Part shown: positions 41,535 to 49,944 of the stretch, piece after piece | How the letters are laid out: every line of letters begins with the position of its first letter | Numbering within the stretch: position 1 is the stretch's first letter | Assembly (NCBI GenBank): GCA_023388315.1 | Contig: JAEWGM010000021.1 | Span: 80,639-144,638 of the forward strand | Length of the DNA stretch: 64,000 nucleotides | Direction: 5' to 3' | Source of the DNA: Bacteroidota bacterium | GTDB taxonomy: Bacteria; Bacteroidota; Bacteroidia; Bacteroidales; Dysgonomonadaceae | Notes under the pieces: model-generated | Seen by the model: only the letters and a program-made list of their open reading frames with translations | Told to the model about the DNA's origin: nothing | Database searches by the model: none | Made by a program: the position numbers and the translations under genes

Positions 41535-42770
41535 ATGTATAAGCCACTTGAAATTACAAAAGATATTTACTACGTGGGCGTGAACGACCGCACCAAACAT
41601 TTGTTTGAAAACATTTGGCCCTTGCCCCACGGCGTGTCGTACAACTCTTACATTGTCAAAGACGAAAAAATAGCGTTGATTGATACGGTGGATGTGTGTT
41701 ATTCTGATGTTTTTTTTCGGAAAATAGGCGATGTTTTGGGAGATAAACCCATCGATTACTTAATCATTAACCATATGGAACCCGACCACTCAGGCTCTGT
41801 TTCGTGGTTGGTGAATAAATACCCGAATATAAAAATTGTGGGAAATAGCCGCACGTTGGAGATGCTGAAAGGATTTTACGGCGTTTCCGATAATTTACAG
41901 GCTATTGAAGACACTGATGTACTTTCTTTGGGTGAGAAAACACTGCAATTTTATTTTACCCCCATGGTGCATTGGCCCGAAACGATGGTGACCTACGTGC
42001 CTCAAACCAAAACGTTGTTTAGCGGAGACGCCTTCGGAACGTTTGGCGCCTTAGACGGTGGTGTGCTTGATTCGCACCTGTGCGTAAACAAGTATTGGGA
42101 CGAAATGATTCGGTATTATTCCAACATTGTGGGAAAATTTGGGTCGCCCGTGCAAACCGCGCTGAAGAAACTGAATGGAGTGGGCATAGACGTTATTTGT
42201 TCTACGCACGGCCCGGTTTGGGTGGAAAAAGAAAACATCGAAACCGTGATGTCGCTCTACGATAAAATGAGCAGATACGAAGCCGAAAATGGTTTGGTTA
42301 TCGCATACGGAAGCATGTACGGCAATACCGAGCAACTGGCGGAAATTATAGCGGCCGAAGCCGCGGCCAACGGCGTGAAAAATATCGTGATGCACAATGT
42401 GGCAAAAAGCGATGCATCGTACATCATTCGCGATATTTTCAAATATAAAGGACTCATTTTGGGCTCGCCCACTTACAACAGCAAACTCTATCCGGGAATT
42501 GAGAATTTGATTTCGGCCATACAAAACAGAAACATAAAGAACCGATTCTTAGGATGTTTCGGTTCGTTTACTTGGGCCGATGCCACCGCGCGTCATTTTA
42601 AAGCCTTTGCCGATGGCGTGGAATTTGAGCTCCTTTCCGATCCGCTTGCTATGAAGCAGGCGCGCGTGGAAGACGTGCTGGAAAACGCGTTGAGCATGGC
42701 CCGCGCAATGGCTGAAAAACTTACTTCGGGAGAAAAAGTATATCCCAATCACGTCATCAGCTGTCACTAA
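41535..42770 (+). CDS. Flavodiiron protein (FprA-type A flavoprotein)
   Basis: 411 residues. The N-terminal metallo-beta-lactamase-like domain (about 1-250) binds a di-iron centre: NHMEPDHSGS, VHWPETMVTY, FSGDAFGTFG and STHGPVW supply the ligands. The C-terminal flavodoxin domain (about 255-400) starts IAYGSMYGNTEQLAE and binds FMN. Such proteins reduce dioxygen to water or nitric oxide to nitrous oxide with electrons from rubredoxin or a similar donor, protecting anaerobes. This points to an anaerobic or microaerophilic host. It lies between lgt and nagB with 37-base gaps on each side. Confidence 0.93.
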   Translation: MYKPLEITKDIYYVGVNDRTKHLFENIWPLPHGVSYNSYIVKDEKIALIDTVDVCYSDVFFRKIGDVLGDKPIDYLIINHMEPDHSGSVSWLVNKYPNIKIVGNSRTLEMLKGFYGVSDNLQAIEDTDVLSLGEKTLQFYFTPMVHWPETMVTYVPQTKTLFSGDAFGTFGALDGGVLDSHLCVNKYWDEMIRYYSNIVGKFGSPVQTALKKLNGVGIDVICSTHGPVWVEKENIETVMSLYDKMSRYEAENGLVIAYGSMYGNTEQLAEIIAAEAAANGVKNIVMHNVAKSDASYIIRDIFKYKGLILGSPTYNSKLYPGIENLISAIQNRNIKNRFLGCFGSFTWADATARHFKAFADGVEFELLSDPLAMKQARVEDVLENALSMARAMAEKLTSGEKVYPNHVISCH

Positions 42771-42807
42771 ACAACATTGAAATAACGACTTTTAAAAATA
42801 TATTAGT

Positions 42808-43617
42808 ATGAGATTAATTATTCAACCCGATGCCGATCAAATGGCTCAATGGGCGGCAAATTACATCGCTGCGAAAATCAATAACGCGAACCCCACCGCG
42901 GAAAAACCGTTTGTGCTGGGATTGCCAACAGGTTCATCGCCGTTGGCAACCTACAAAGCGCTGATTAAATTGTATGAAAAAGGGGCGGTTTCGTTTGAAA
43001 ACGTCATCACGTTCAATATGGATGAGTATATCGGATTAGCCAAAGACCATCCGCAAAGCTACCACACCTTTATGTGGAACAACTTTTTTAATCATATCGA
43101 TATTAAGAAAGAAAACGCTCATATTCTCAACGGAATGGCCGAAGACCCCGAAGCGGAATGCGCTGCTTACGAAAAAGCAATCGCCGATGCAGGCGGAATA
43201 GATTTGTTCTTGGGCGGCATTGGTCCCGATGGGCATATCGCTTTTAACGAGCCGGGTTCGTCACTCACCTCGCGTACGCGAATAAAAACTCTCACTACCG
43301 ATACGGTAATCGCCAACTCGCGTTTCTTTGACAACGATGTGAATAAAGTCCCCAAAACCGCACTCACTGTGGGTGTTGGAACGGTAATGGATGCCAAAGA
43401 AGTGGTGATTTTGGTAAACGGACACCACAAAGCGCGCGCGCTATATCACGCGGTGGAAGGCCCCATCACGCAAATGTGGACTATCAGCGCGTTGCAAATG
43501 CACCCGAAAGGGCTTATCGTATGCGATTACGACGCTTGCGCCGAATTGAAAGTGGGCACCTACAAATATTTCCTCGATATTGAGCACGACAACTTAGACC
43601 CGGAGTCGTTGCTGTAA
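42808..43617 (+). CDS. nagB: Glucosamine-6-phosphate deaminase
   Basis: 269 residues, the usual length. Converts glucosamine 6-phosphate to fructose 6-phosphate and ammonia. Motifs are LGLPTGSSPLATYKAL (phosphate loop), FNMDEYIGL, and GGIGPDGHIAFNEPGSS, which holds the catalytic Asp-His-Glu relay. The C-terminal region MWTISALQMHPKGLIVCD fits the hexameric allosteric type. It ends the lgt / flavodiiron / nagB run and is followed by a bidirectional terminator at 43917. Confidence 0.95.
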   Translation: MRLIIQPDADQMAQWAANYIAAKINNANPTAEKPFVLGLPTGSSPLATYKALIKLYEKGAVSFENVITFNMDEYIGLAKDHPQSYHTFMWNNFFNHIDIKKENAHILNGMAEDPEAECAAYEKAIADAGGIDLFLGGIGPDGHIAFNEPGSSLTSRTRIKTLTTDTVIANSRFFDNDVNKVPKTALTVGVGTVMDAKEVVILVNGHHKARALYHAVEGPITQMWTISALQMHPKGLIVCDYDACAELKVGTYKYFLDIEHDNLDPESLL

Positions 43618-43739
43618 TCCACCAATGATTTAAAATATGAATATCCGCATAAATGCCTAATTCGATTTATAACCATATAGATACATAATAGATACATAGT
43701 ATTTAAAGAAACAACAACAACAATAGCAACACAATAGGT

Positions 43740-43758
43740 ATAGTAGCGGCGCTACTAT
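43740..43758. repeat. 19-base palindrome in the nagB downstream gap
   Basis: ATAGTAGCG-G-CGCTACTAT: two perfect nine-base arms around one base. Its form suits either an operator for a dimeric regulator or a hairpin. No start codon of a gene in the right orientation is close. Confidence 0.5.
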
Positions 43759-43916
43759 GTGTAAAACAAGTTTTCCATGTAATAACTTATTATCGCTTTT
43801 TCACTCGCTCTCTATAAACTATATTTCTATGTGGTTTGAAAAAGAATATCTTCCTTTGGTTATCCATACAAGATGGCTCAGGTAAAATATCCGGTCATTC
43901 ATTCATTATTTAAAAA

Positions 43917-43956
43917 AAATCCCGCAAGTTGATTTCTCAATTGTGCGGGATTTTTT
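43917..43956. terminator. Bidirectional terminator between nagB and the DUF4126 gene
   Basis: AAATCCCGCA (43917-43926) pairs with TGCGGGATTT (43944-43953), with runs of A before and T after, so U tracts form on both strands. It separates convergent transcripts. Confidence 0.88.
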
Positions 43957-43977
43957 GTGTTAAGATAGTGGAGTGAA

Positions 43978-44592
43978 TTATTCAATATCTTCAATGTTAA
44001 GTTGCTCGGCCACTTTTATTTTCTTTCGTTTTTTCAATTTTCGATACCCCAGCCGCAAAATAATCACAATAAAAACCACCAAAAGTATGGCTACCAGTAT
44101 GGGCGCGATAAGCGACATTATGGAAAAGCCTGTTGCCGCAACGCCTTCGCCGGTGGAAACCACGGGATTACCCACTCCTGCCGTAAATTGTGTTGACATC
44201 AGCCGTGTGAGGGCACTTCCGCTTTGGATGGTAGCAGCCGCTCCACCGCCCACAACAACGCCCATTACCCATTTCATCCACTCGCTTTCGGCGGGAAATA
44301 CGGAGGTCATCAGCAAAGTGCCGGCGCCAACCGATAAGGGCGTGGCAATGCTGTCCAGCAGGTTATCGACAAATGGGATATAATAGGCCAGCACCTCCGC
44401 CACAGAAGCTACGCCAAAGCAAAGGAGCGCGGGTGTGGAACCCATCCACGCGAAGTTCTCGCCCAACGGCAAAAAACCGAAACGCGACGCAAATCCCGCC
44501 ACCAAAAGCGGAATAAAAACACGAAATCCCGCACTGGCGCTAAGCCCAATTCCCAGCGCTATCGCGCTAATGGTTTCCATATTCATGTTCAA
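43978..44592 (-). CDS. DUF4126 family membrane protein
   Basis: 204 residues with several membrane helices. The family pattern shows early GIGLSASAGFRVFIPLL and ALCFGVASVAEVLAYYIPFVDNLLD, then MKWVMGVVVGGGAAATIQ and GNPVVSTGEGVAATGFS; the tail after the last helix is basic (KLKKRKKIK). Function is unknown for the family. It is the last of three minus-strand genes (mscS, GNAT, this) with short gaps, so it is likely co-expressed with a mechanosensitive channel. Confidence 0.8.
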   Translation of the reverse strand: MNMNMETISAIALGIGLSASAGFRVFIPLLVAGFASRFGFLPLGENFAWMGSTPALLCFGVASVAEVLAYYIPFVDNLLDSIATPLSVGAGTLLMTSVFPAESEWMKWVMGVVVGGGAAATIQSGSALTRLMSTQFTAGVGNPVVSTGEGVAATGFSIMSLIAPILVAILLVVFIVIILRLGYRKLKKRKKIKVAEQLNIEDIE

Positions 44593-44627
44593 AAGCCTTT
44601 AAATTGGTTTGCGAGGTATTTGACCGT

Positions 44628-44966
44628 TTAAGGATTTTTTGGTTTAACGCCGCACGCTTCGCCCGTTGGCTCATCTGTTTCGCGATGCCAAATATCGCTG
44701 AAACCATCGGGATTACGGCGGAATTTGGCCAAAATATAAGAACAACTAGGGATGACTTTGTAATTGTTTTCGCGAGCGTATTTTACCATTTCGTCGAACA
44801 ATTTTCCGGCAATGCCTTGGCCTTCCAACTCGGGACGAACGCCGGTGTGATACGCGTTGAGGATGTTGTTTTTCACTTCAAAATCCAGTTCGGCCACTTG
44901 CCTTCCGTTTTCCATAATAAAGAAACTGCCCAAACGGTTATCTTTTATTTTAAATTCAATGTTCAT
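44628..44966 (-). CDS. GNAT-like N-acetyltransferase, YjdJ type
   Basis: 112 residues, a small Gcn5-related fold. RPELEGQGIAGKLFDEMVKYA is the acetyl-CoA pyrophosphate loop, and KVIPSCSYILAKFRRNPD the distal conserved strand and helix typical of the short 'GNAT, YjdJ/At1g77540' group. The acceptor is unknown. It starts nine bases after the mscS stop and precedes the DUF4126 gene by 35 bases. Confidence 0.85.
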   Translation of the reverse strand: MNIEFKIKDNRLGSFFIMENGRQVAELDFEVKNNILNAYHTGVRPELEGQGIAGKLFDEMVKYARENNYKVIPSCSYILAKFRRNPDGFSDIWHRETDEPTGEACGVKPKNP

Positions 44967-44975
44967 ACTTTCTTT

Positions 44976-45878
44976 TTAATTTAAGTTGTTGTTGTCATTT
45001 TTTGAAACACCCAATTCCGTGTCGGGCGCATAGTGCAATGTGCGTTGCGGAAACGGAATGGAGATGTTGTTTGCCCTGAATTTTTCGAAAATCTTTTCTC
45101 GTATGCTGCTTTTGATGTTTTCAACCCGAAACATATTTTTTGCCCAGAAGTACACAGTAAATTCAAGAGATGAGTCTGCAAATTGGTTAAAACGTACAAA
45201 TGGGGCGGGAGAGGTTTCCACTTCGGGATTTTCTTGTGCCACTTGCTTTAAAATGGCGATTACTTGTTGAGGGTCTGAGCCATAATCTACTCCAACAGAG
45301 ACATCGAACCGCGACTTCTCGTTGTTGTGCGACCAGTTGATGATCCGGTTTTTGGTGAGTTGCGTGTTAGGTAATAAAATGCATTTGTCGTCGCGCGTAA
45401 CAACCTGCGTGGTGCGTAATTTTATTTTTGTTACTTGGCAAACCAATCCGTCCACTTCAATTACATCGCCCACGCGGATGGATGAATCGGCAAGCAAAAT
45501 GATGCCCGATACAAAATCGCTGAACAAGTTTTGCAAACCCAATCCTACACCCACCAGTAAAGCCGCGGAGCCGCCCATCAACAGCGATACGTTTACCCCC
45601 AGCGATTGCAGGGCCCACATAAACGTGATGAAAACCGCAATGTATTTCACCAAATTGTACAGAGAGTATTTTTTACCGGTTTCTATGCCTTTGGCGCTGA
45701 AGATTCCTTTTTTTATGAGTTGCAACAACAGCGTGGCACTGAGTATGATAATGGCAATAACAACTACATCCCACAAGGTGAGCGCGAATTTCGATGTGTC
45801 TATCAGCTTGAAATTCAATATGCTCTCTTCGGCTTTTTCTAACATAGATGTAGGGTCGGCTTGCAATAATGTCAACAT
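44976..45878 (-). CDS. Small-conductance mechanosensitive channel, MscS family
   Basis: 300 residues: membrane helices near 35-60, 75-95 and the pore-lining third helix with alternating glycine and alanine (LLMGGSAALLVGVGLGLQNLFSDF), then the MscS beta domain (VGDVIEVDGLVCQVTKIKLRTTQV) and mixed C-terminal domain. It opens when membrane tension rises and releases solutes at osmotic downshock. First gene of a three-gene unit, with a -7 element 30 bases upstream. Confidence 0.92.
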   Translation of the reverse strand: MLTLLQADPTSMLEKAEESILNFKLIDTSKFALTLWDVVVIAIIILSATLLLQLIKKGIFSAKGIETGKKYSLYNLVKYIAVFITFMWALQSLGVNVSLLMGGSAALLVGVGLGLQNLFSDFVSGIILLADSSIRVGDVIEVDGLVCQVTKIKLRTTQVVTRDDKCILLPNTQLTKNRIINWSHNNEKSRFDVSVGVDYGSDPQQVIAILKQVAQENPEVETSPAPFVRFNQFADSSLEFTVYFWAKNMFRVENIKSSIREKIFEKFRANNISIPFPQRTLHYAPDTELGVSKNDNNNLN

Positions 45879-45907
45879 ACGGATTTAAAATTTGGTCGTT
45901 TCAATTT

Positions 45908-45915
45908 CAAAAATA
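45908..45915 (-). promoter_or_regulatory. -7 element for the mscS operon
   Basis: CAAAAATA reads TATTTTTG on the minus strand, a full -7 match, 30 bases upstream of the mscS ATG. No -33 partner is evident. Confidence 0.42.
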
Positions 45916-45979
45916 CGAAAAAAGTTGGACTCCAGGCTTTATAAAGATGAAAATAAAACCCAGTCATTGGGGATTTTTA

Positions 45980-45987
45980 TATCTTTG
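45980..45987 (+). promoter_or_regulatory. -7 element for the esterase gene
   Basis: TATCTTTG is a full TAnnTTTG match, 32 bases before the ATG at 46019. No TTTG at -33. Confidence 0.45.
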
Positions 45988-46018
45988 AATAAAATTCAAT
46001 TTAAAATACGTAAAACCA

Positions 46019-46846
46019 ATGAATCGATTTACTTTTAGCCTCCTTGTTCTCGCTTCAATGCTTGTTCAGAGCGCTTTTTCGGCTACGGTGGACACCGTGA
46101 GCGTGCATAGTGCCAAAATGAATAAAAACGTTAAAGCGGTGGTTGTGAAACCACAATCATATAACACGCGAACATCGTTTCCTGTTCTCTACCTGCTTCA
46201 CGGGTATAGCGATAATTACAGCGGATGGGTGCAAAAAGCGCCCGTAATCAAGGAGTTGGCCGATCGTTATGATATGATTATTTTATGTCCCGATGGCGCT
46301 TTCGGCAGTTGGTATTTTGATAGCCCTACGGACGAGGAATTTCAATATGAAACGTTTGTTGCAAAAGAACTGGTGGAGTGGGTGGATAAAAACTATAAAA
46401 CCATTCCTTCGCGCGAAGCGCGTGCCGTTACCGGATTGAGTATGGGCGGACACGGCGGGTTGTATTTGGGATTCAGGCATCAAGATGTGTTTGGCGCGTG
46501 CGGCAGTATGAGCGGCGGCGTGGATATCCGCCCGTTTCCCAACAATTGGGATATCGCCAAACGCATCGGCGCGCAGCCCGAATTTCCCGAACGATGGGAG
46601 CAAAACACCGTGATGGGGTTGTTGCATTTGCTTACGCCCGGTTCAACCAAAATAATTATCGATTGCGGCACGGATGATTTCTTTTATGAAGTAAACGAAA
46701 AATTGCATCGCGAGCTGCTTTACCGTAACATTCCTCACGATTATATTTCGCGCCCCGGCGCCCATAATTGGGAGTATTGGAACAACGCCATAAAATATCA
46801 GGCACTGTTTTTTAGTGATTATTTTAGTAGCGGAGAGAAACCGTAG
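46019..46846 (+). CDS. Exported esterase, esterase D / feruloyl-esterase-like
   Basis: 275 residues with a Sec signal peptide ending near AFSATVD. The alpha/beta-hydrolase fold of the Esterase_D family shows LLHGYSDNYSGWV, the nucleophile elbow TGLSMGGHGGLYL (GxSxG), a candidate acid in DCGTDDFFYEVNEKLH and the late histidine in SRPGAHNWEYWNNA. Related enzymes act as S-formylglutathione hydrolases, mycolyltransferase-like proteins or feruloyl esterases; export favours a carbohydrate-ester substrate. It has its own -7 element and is followed by a cluster of palindromes. Confidence 0.87.
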   Translation: MNRFTFSLLVLASMLVQSAFSATVDTVSVHSAKMNKNVKAVVVKPQSYNTRTSFPVLYLLHGYSDNYSGWVQKAPVIKELADRYDMIILCPDGAFGSWYFDSPTDEEFQYETFVAKELVEWVDKNYKTIPSREARAVTGLSMGGHGGLYLGFRHQDVFGACGSMSGGVDIRPFPNNWDIAKRIGAQPEFPERWEQNTVMGLLHLLTPGSTKIIIDCGTDDFFYEVNEKLHRELLYRNIPHDYISRPGAHNWEYWNNAIKYQALFFSDYFSSGEKP

Positions 46847-46852
46847 TGTTCA

Positions 46853-47011
46853 CGGCTAAAGCCGAGAATGTCCCAAAGCCTAATCTCCGCCCTAAAGGAC
46901 GGAGTTATAAGTGCGGTTTTCAAACCTAACATTCTTGATCTTCCATATTTTTATAACTCCGCCTTTCAAGGCGGAGAGATCTGGGAGTAAACTAAACGGG
47001 CTTTAGCCCTG
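46853..47011. repeat. REP-like palindrome cluster
   Basis: Four hairpins in 159 bases: CGGCTAAAGCCG (46853-46864), CTCCG-CCCTAAAGGA-CGGAG (46885-46904), CTCCGCC-TTTCAA-GGCGGAG (46957-46976) and GGGCTTTAGCCCT (46999-47011). The middle two are also inverted relative to each other, since CGGAGTTATAA (46900-46910) is complementary to TTATAACTCCG (46951-46961). This layout resembles bacterial interspersed mosaic elements; no gene is present. Confidence 0.8.
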
Positions 47012-47028
47012 ATTCAATTCAAAAAACA

Positions 47029-48879
47029 ATGAAAAAAACCATCCTGTTATTATTTACATTTTTTATCTTCACAACCCTTTGTGCACAGCAAATTACGCCG
47101 TTTAAATTCGCCCTAATTACCGATACGCATATTGGCAATCCCGCGAACAACGAAGATTTGTATCGCACCATAAATGACGTTAATTCACAAACCGACATCG
47201 CTTTTGCCATCGTTTCGGGCGATGTCACGGAATTCGGTTCTCTGGAAGAGTTGCGTACGGCCAAATGCTTGTTAGATGAACTCAAAATTCCTTATCATAT
47301 AATCCCCGGAAATCACGATTCCAATTGGTCGGAGAGCGGAACGAACGATTTTTTGCGTGTTTTCGGCAATGAAACTTTTGGCTTTGAGTATGGCGGTTAT
47401 AAATTTATAGGATTGGCTTCGGGGCCAAATATGCGGATGAGCCCGGGACAGATTCCGCGCGAAAACCTGACGTGGTTTTTCGATGAAATATCCCAAACGG
47501 ATACAAGTCAGCCCATTATTTATGTGAACCATTATCCGATGGATAACAGCCTAAATAACTGGTTTGAAGTGATGGACGCACTGTGGCCTTACAATGTGCA
47601 GTTGATGCTCTGCGGGCACGGACACAACAACCACGCGATGAATTTTGAAGGCGTAAACGCCGCTATGTGCCGTTCCAATCTTCGGGCGAAAGAGAATTTT
47701 GGCGGATACACTATTATTGAAGTAACTGGAGACTCAATCGTGTTTAGTGAGCGAATCGTTTCGGGAAAAACCCTGCAACCTTGGCTTGCTTATTCCACCA
47801 AAAGCCGCCCGCAATGGGAAGCGAATCCGCCTCGTCCCGATTATTCCGTGAATGTAAATCACCCTTACGTCTCGGAAGTGTGGAGTGTGCAAGAAAACAG
47901 CGATATGGGCAGCGGAATGTACCTTTTTGGCGATAAATTGGTTTATACCAACACGTCGGGCGAAATAAAAGCGGCAAATACCCAAAACGGCAACACCGTT
48001 TGGACTTACAAAACCGATGGCAAAATTTATTCCACTCCCACGGTTTACGAAAATACCGTTTGGTGCGCATCGTCCGATTCATATGTGTATGGATTGAATG
48101 CGACTAACGGCAAATTACGCCACAAACTGAAAACCGATAGAGCGGTTGTGTCATCGCCCGCTTGTGCCGATGATAAAGTAATGCTCGCCGGAGGCGATGG
48201 AGTTTGCCGCGCGTGGGATGTGAACAGCGGCAAATTGCTTTGGACATTTGATAATGTGAAGAATTTCGTGGTTACACGCCCACAAATTAAAGATGGTGTA
48301 CTCTTCTTCGGAAGTTGGGGAAACGAGTTTTACGCACTCGATACGGAAACCGGAAAACCACGCTGGATTTGGCAGAACGGACATTCCAACCGAATGCTTT
48401 CGCCTGCGCAAGTGGTTCCCGTGCTCACGCATTCGCGAGTTTATTTGGCTTCGCCCGATCGGTTTATGACTGTGCTGGACGAGAAAACCGGCGAAGTAAT
48501 TTGGCGATACAACGACCCGGATAATCGGGTGCGCGAATCCATTGGTCTGTCGGAAGACGGAAACACGGTTTACGCCAAAACAATGGATGGGCAAATTCTT
48601 GCTATGGATGCCACTGTGAGTGAACGAAAAATCAATTGGATTTCATCGGGCGAAGATATGGGTTATGAATTGGCACCAACGCCTGTGGTGGAGAAAAACG
48701 GCGTGGTGTACGCGCCCACCGATAAAGGGTTGATATATGCTTATCGCGCTTCCGATGGGGTGTTTTTATGGAAATACCGCGTGTCAAACGGACTCATCAA
48801 TATGATTTTGCCCACGGATAATGGTGAACTTTATGTGTCAGCAATGGATGGCAAGTTGGTGAAATTGAGTGTTCAATAA
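47029..48879 (+). CDS. Exported metallophosphoesterase fused to PQQ-like beta-propeller
   Basis: 616 residues with a Sec signal peptide (ends near LCAQQ). Residues about 24-245 form a calcineurin-like phosphoesterase with all metal motifs: DTHIGN, SGDVTEFGS, GNHDSN, YVNHYPMD and CGHGHNNH. Residues about 285-616 form a PQQ-enzyme-type beta-propeller, with repeated units such as GNTVWTYKTDGKIYSTP, GKLLWTFDNV, GKPRWIWQNGH and GEVIWRYND. The propeller probably binds a ligand or partner; the residues needed for PQQ catalysis were not identified. The substrate of the phosphoesterase is unknown. Confidence 0.88.
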   Translation: MKKTILLLFTFFIFTTLCAQQITPFKFALITDTHIGNPANNEDLYRTINDVNSQTDIAFAIVSGDVTEFGSLEELRTAKCLLDELKIPYHIIPGNHDSNWSESGTNDFLRVFGNETFGFEYGGYKFIGLASGPNMRMSPGQIPRENLTWFFDEISQTDTSQPIIYVNHYPMDNSLNNWFEVMDALWPYNVQLMLCGHGHNNHAMNFEGVNAAMCRSNLRAKENFGGYTIIEVTGDSIVFSERIVSGKTLQPWLAYSTKSRPQWEANPPRPDYSVNVNHPYVSEVWSVQENSDMGSGMYLFGDKLVYTNTSGEIKAANTQNGNTVWTYKTDGKIYSTPTVYENTVWCASSDSYVYGLNATNGKLRHKLKTDRAVVSSPACADDKVMLAGGDGVCRAWDVNSGKLLWTFDNVKNFVVTRPQIKDGVLFFGSWGNEFYALDTETGKPRWIWQNGHSNRMLSPAQVVPVLTHSRVYLASPDRFMTVLDEKTGEVIWRYNDPDNRVRESIGLSEDGNTVYAKTMDGQILAMDATVSERKINWISSGEDMGYELAPTPVVEKNGVVYAPTDKGLIYAYRASDGVFLWKYRVSNGLINMILPTDNGELYVSAMDGKLVKLSVQ

Positions 48880-48914
48880 AAGATTTGAGGGTAAAGTGTG
48901 TGGCTAAACGTTTT

Positions 48915-49433
48915 TCACTCAAATTCCGCGCAATTCTCCGACGGTTGGTGCACGGCCGCTGCTTGCTGATAAACCAATCGTCCGCCCAAGTGGCCAACAT
49001 AACCAATGGTTATTGTTCCTGCTAAGGCCACGATAATGCTCAAAATTCCCAAGCCTTTCCTCAGATTTTGGTGGTGCAGTAAATATCCTTTTTTGTATTT
49101 GCTATTTACCAATTCCACGATTGTTAATACGGTGAATAAGAGCGCCGTGAGTTTGGCAAAACTTTCGTGCTCGTGAACAACTGTTGGATCGCACAACGTT
49201 CTACCGACAACTTTATAGGCCATTAATCCGGTTATAACGGCGGCCCAAGCGCCTATGGTGCCGATAACGAGCATTAGCAGTGCCGAAAAATGAAGTTGCG
49301 ACGTGTGTGCGGGAAACAAATTGGTTCTTCGGATAATCAAAACCAACGAACCGATAAGCAGAAGAGCTATCGGAAAATGAACGAACAGAGGATGAATTGC
49401 CTCTGTTCGCCACATACTTGGAAGTTGTTCCAT
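48915..49433 (-). CDS. DUF2231 family membrane protein
   Basis: 172 residues with four membrane helices. The family opening is visible: IHPLFVHFPIALLLIGSLVLI, with the paired histidines, and TGLMAYKVVG, then HESFAKLTALLFTVLTIVE and a last helix with GYVGHLGGRLVY. DUF2231 proteins are suspected to bind haem through these histidines; that is family-level inference. The gene ends 36 bases from the convergent phosphoesterase gene and follows a small lipoprotein gene by nine bases on the same strand. Confidence 0.83.
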   Translation of the reverse strand: MEQLPSMWRTEAIHPLFVHFPIALLLIGSLVLIIRRTNLFPAHTSQLHFSALLMLVIGTIGAWAAVITGLMAYKVVGRTLCDPTVVHEHESFAKLTALLFTVLTIVELVNSKYKKGYLLHHQNLRKGLGILSIIVALAGTITIGYVGHLGGRLVYQQAAAVHQPSENCAEFE

Positions 49434-49442
49434 TAGAAAATG

Positions 49443-49766
49443 CTATTTTATATCCACCCGAATGGGATCGAGCTTTTTGCCAACTTTTTCTACGGTAACT
49501 TCAACCGTTTGCCCTTTTTGCAACGCCGAAAACTCAACCGGTGTTCCGTTTTGCGTGAGGTTGGTTGCATCGGTAAAATACAACTCCAATGTTTTGTTAT
49601 CGGGTGTTTTTACATAAATCTCTCTTTCGCCAGCGTTTACTTCCGAAATGGTTCCGGTGTATGTTCCGCTTTCTACTACATCTCCTTTTTTACCATCGCC
49701 ACAAGCGGTAAGGACGAATAAAAACAACATCGCGCTCGCAAGCGTAGTCAATACTTTTTTTGTCAT
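49443..49766 (-). CDS. Small predicted lipoprotein
   Basis: 107 residues. A lipoprotein signal ends LTAC (Cys21). The mature part is short and strand-rich (TYTGTISEVNAGEREIYVK, then KGQTVEVTVEKVGKKLDPIRVD), reminiscent of an OB-like or copper-binding small domain, but no family is certain. It lies nine bases upstream of the DUF2231 gene, so they are probably expressed together. Confidence 0.78.
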   Translation of the reverse strand: MTKKVLTTLASAMLFLFVLTACGDGKKGDVVESGTYTGTISEVNAGEREIYVKTPDNKTLELYFTDATNLTQNGTPVEFSALQKGQTVEVTVEKVGKKLDPIRVDIK

Positions 49767-49890
49767 AATGTTTAAATTTAGTTCTATTAGTTCTAACTGT
49801 AGTTTTTAAACACTTCGCGTGGGGAAAAGGTTCGATGAATTGGGCGAGAATTTTTGTGGAAAAGGAACAGATAGAGGAAAACTGCACTTT

Positions 49891-49944
49891 TGAACTCCTG
49901 AACTTCTTAACCCAAAACTCCTGAACTCTGAACCAAAGAAACTC
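49891..49944. repeat. Degenerate 7-base array after the helicase-nuclease gene
   Basis: Reading in sevens from 49891 gives tgaactc, ctgaact, tcttaac, ccaaaac, tcctgaa, ctctgaa, ccaaaga. Copies diverge, but the words tgaact and ctgaac recur, as in the arrays at 6952 and 9507. It ends at the stop codon of the minus-strand gene. Confidence 0.45.

Larger units (their letters stand above)
43618..43977. other. Gap between nagB and the DUF4126 gene
   Basis: 360 bases between convergent genes, with no credible frame. It contains an A/C-rich stretch (aaacaacaacaacaatagcaacacaat), the near-perfect palindrome at 43740-43758 and the bidirectional terminator at 43917-43956. A small RNA ending at the terminator is conceivable but unsupported by a promoter. 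Confidence 0.5.
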
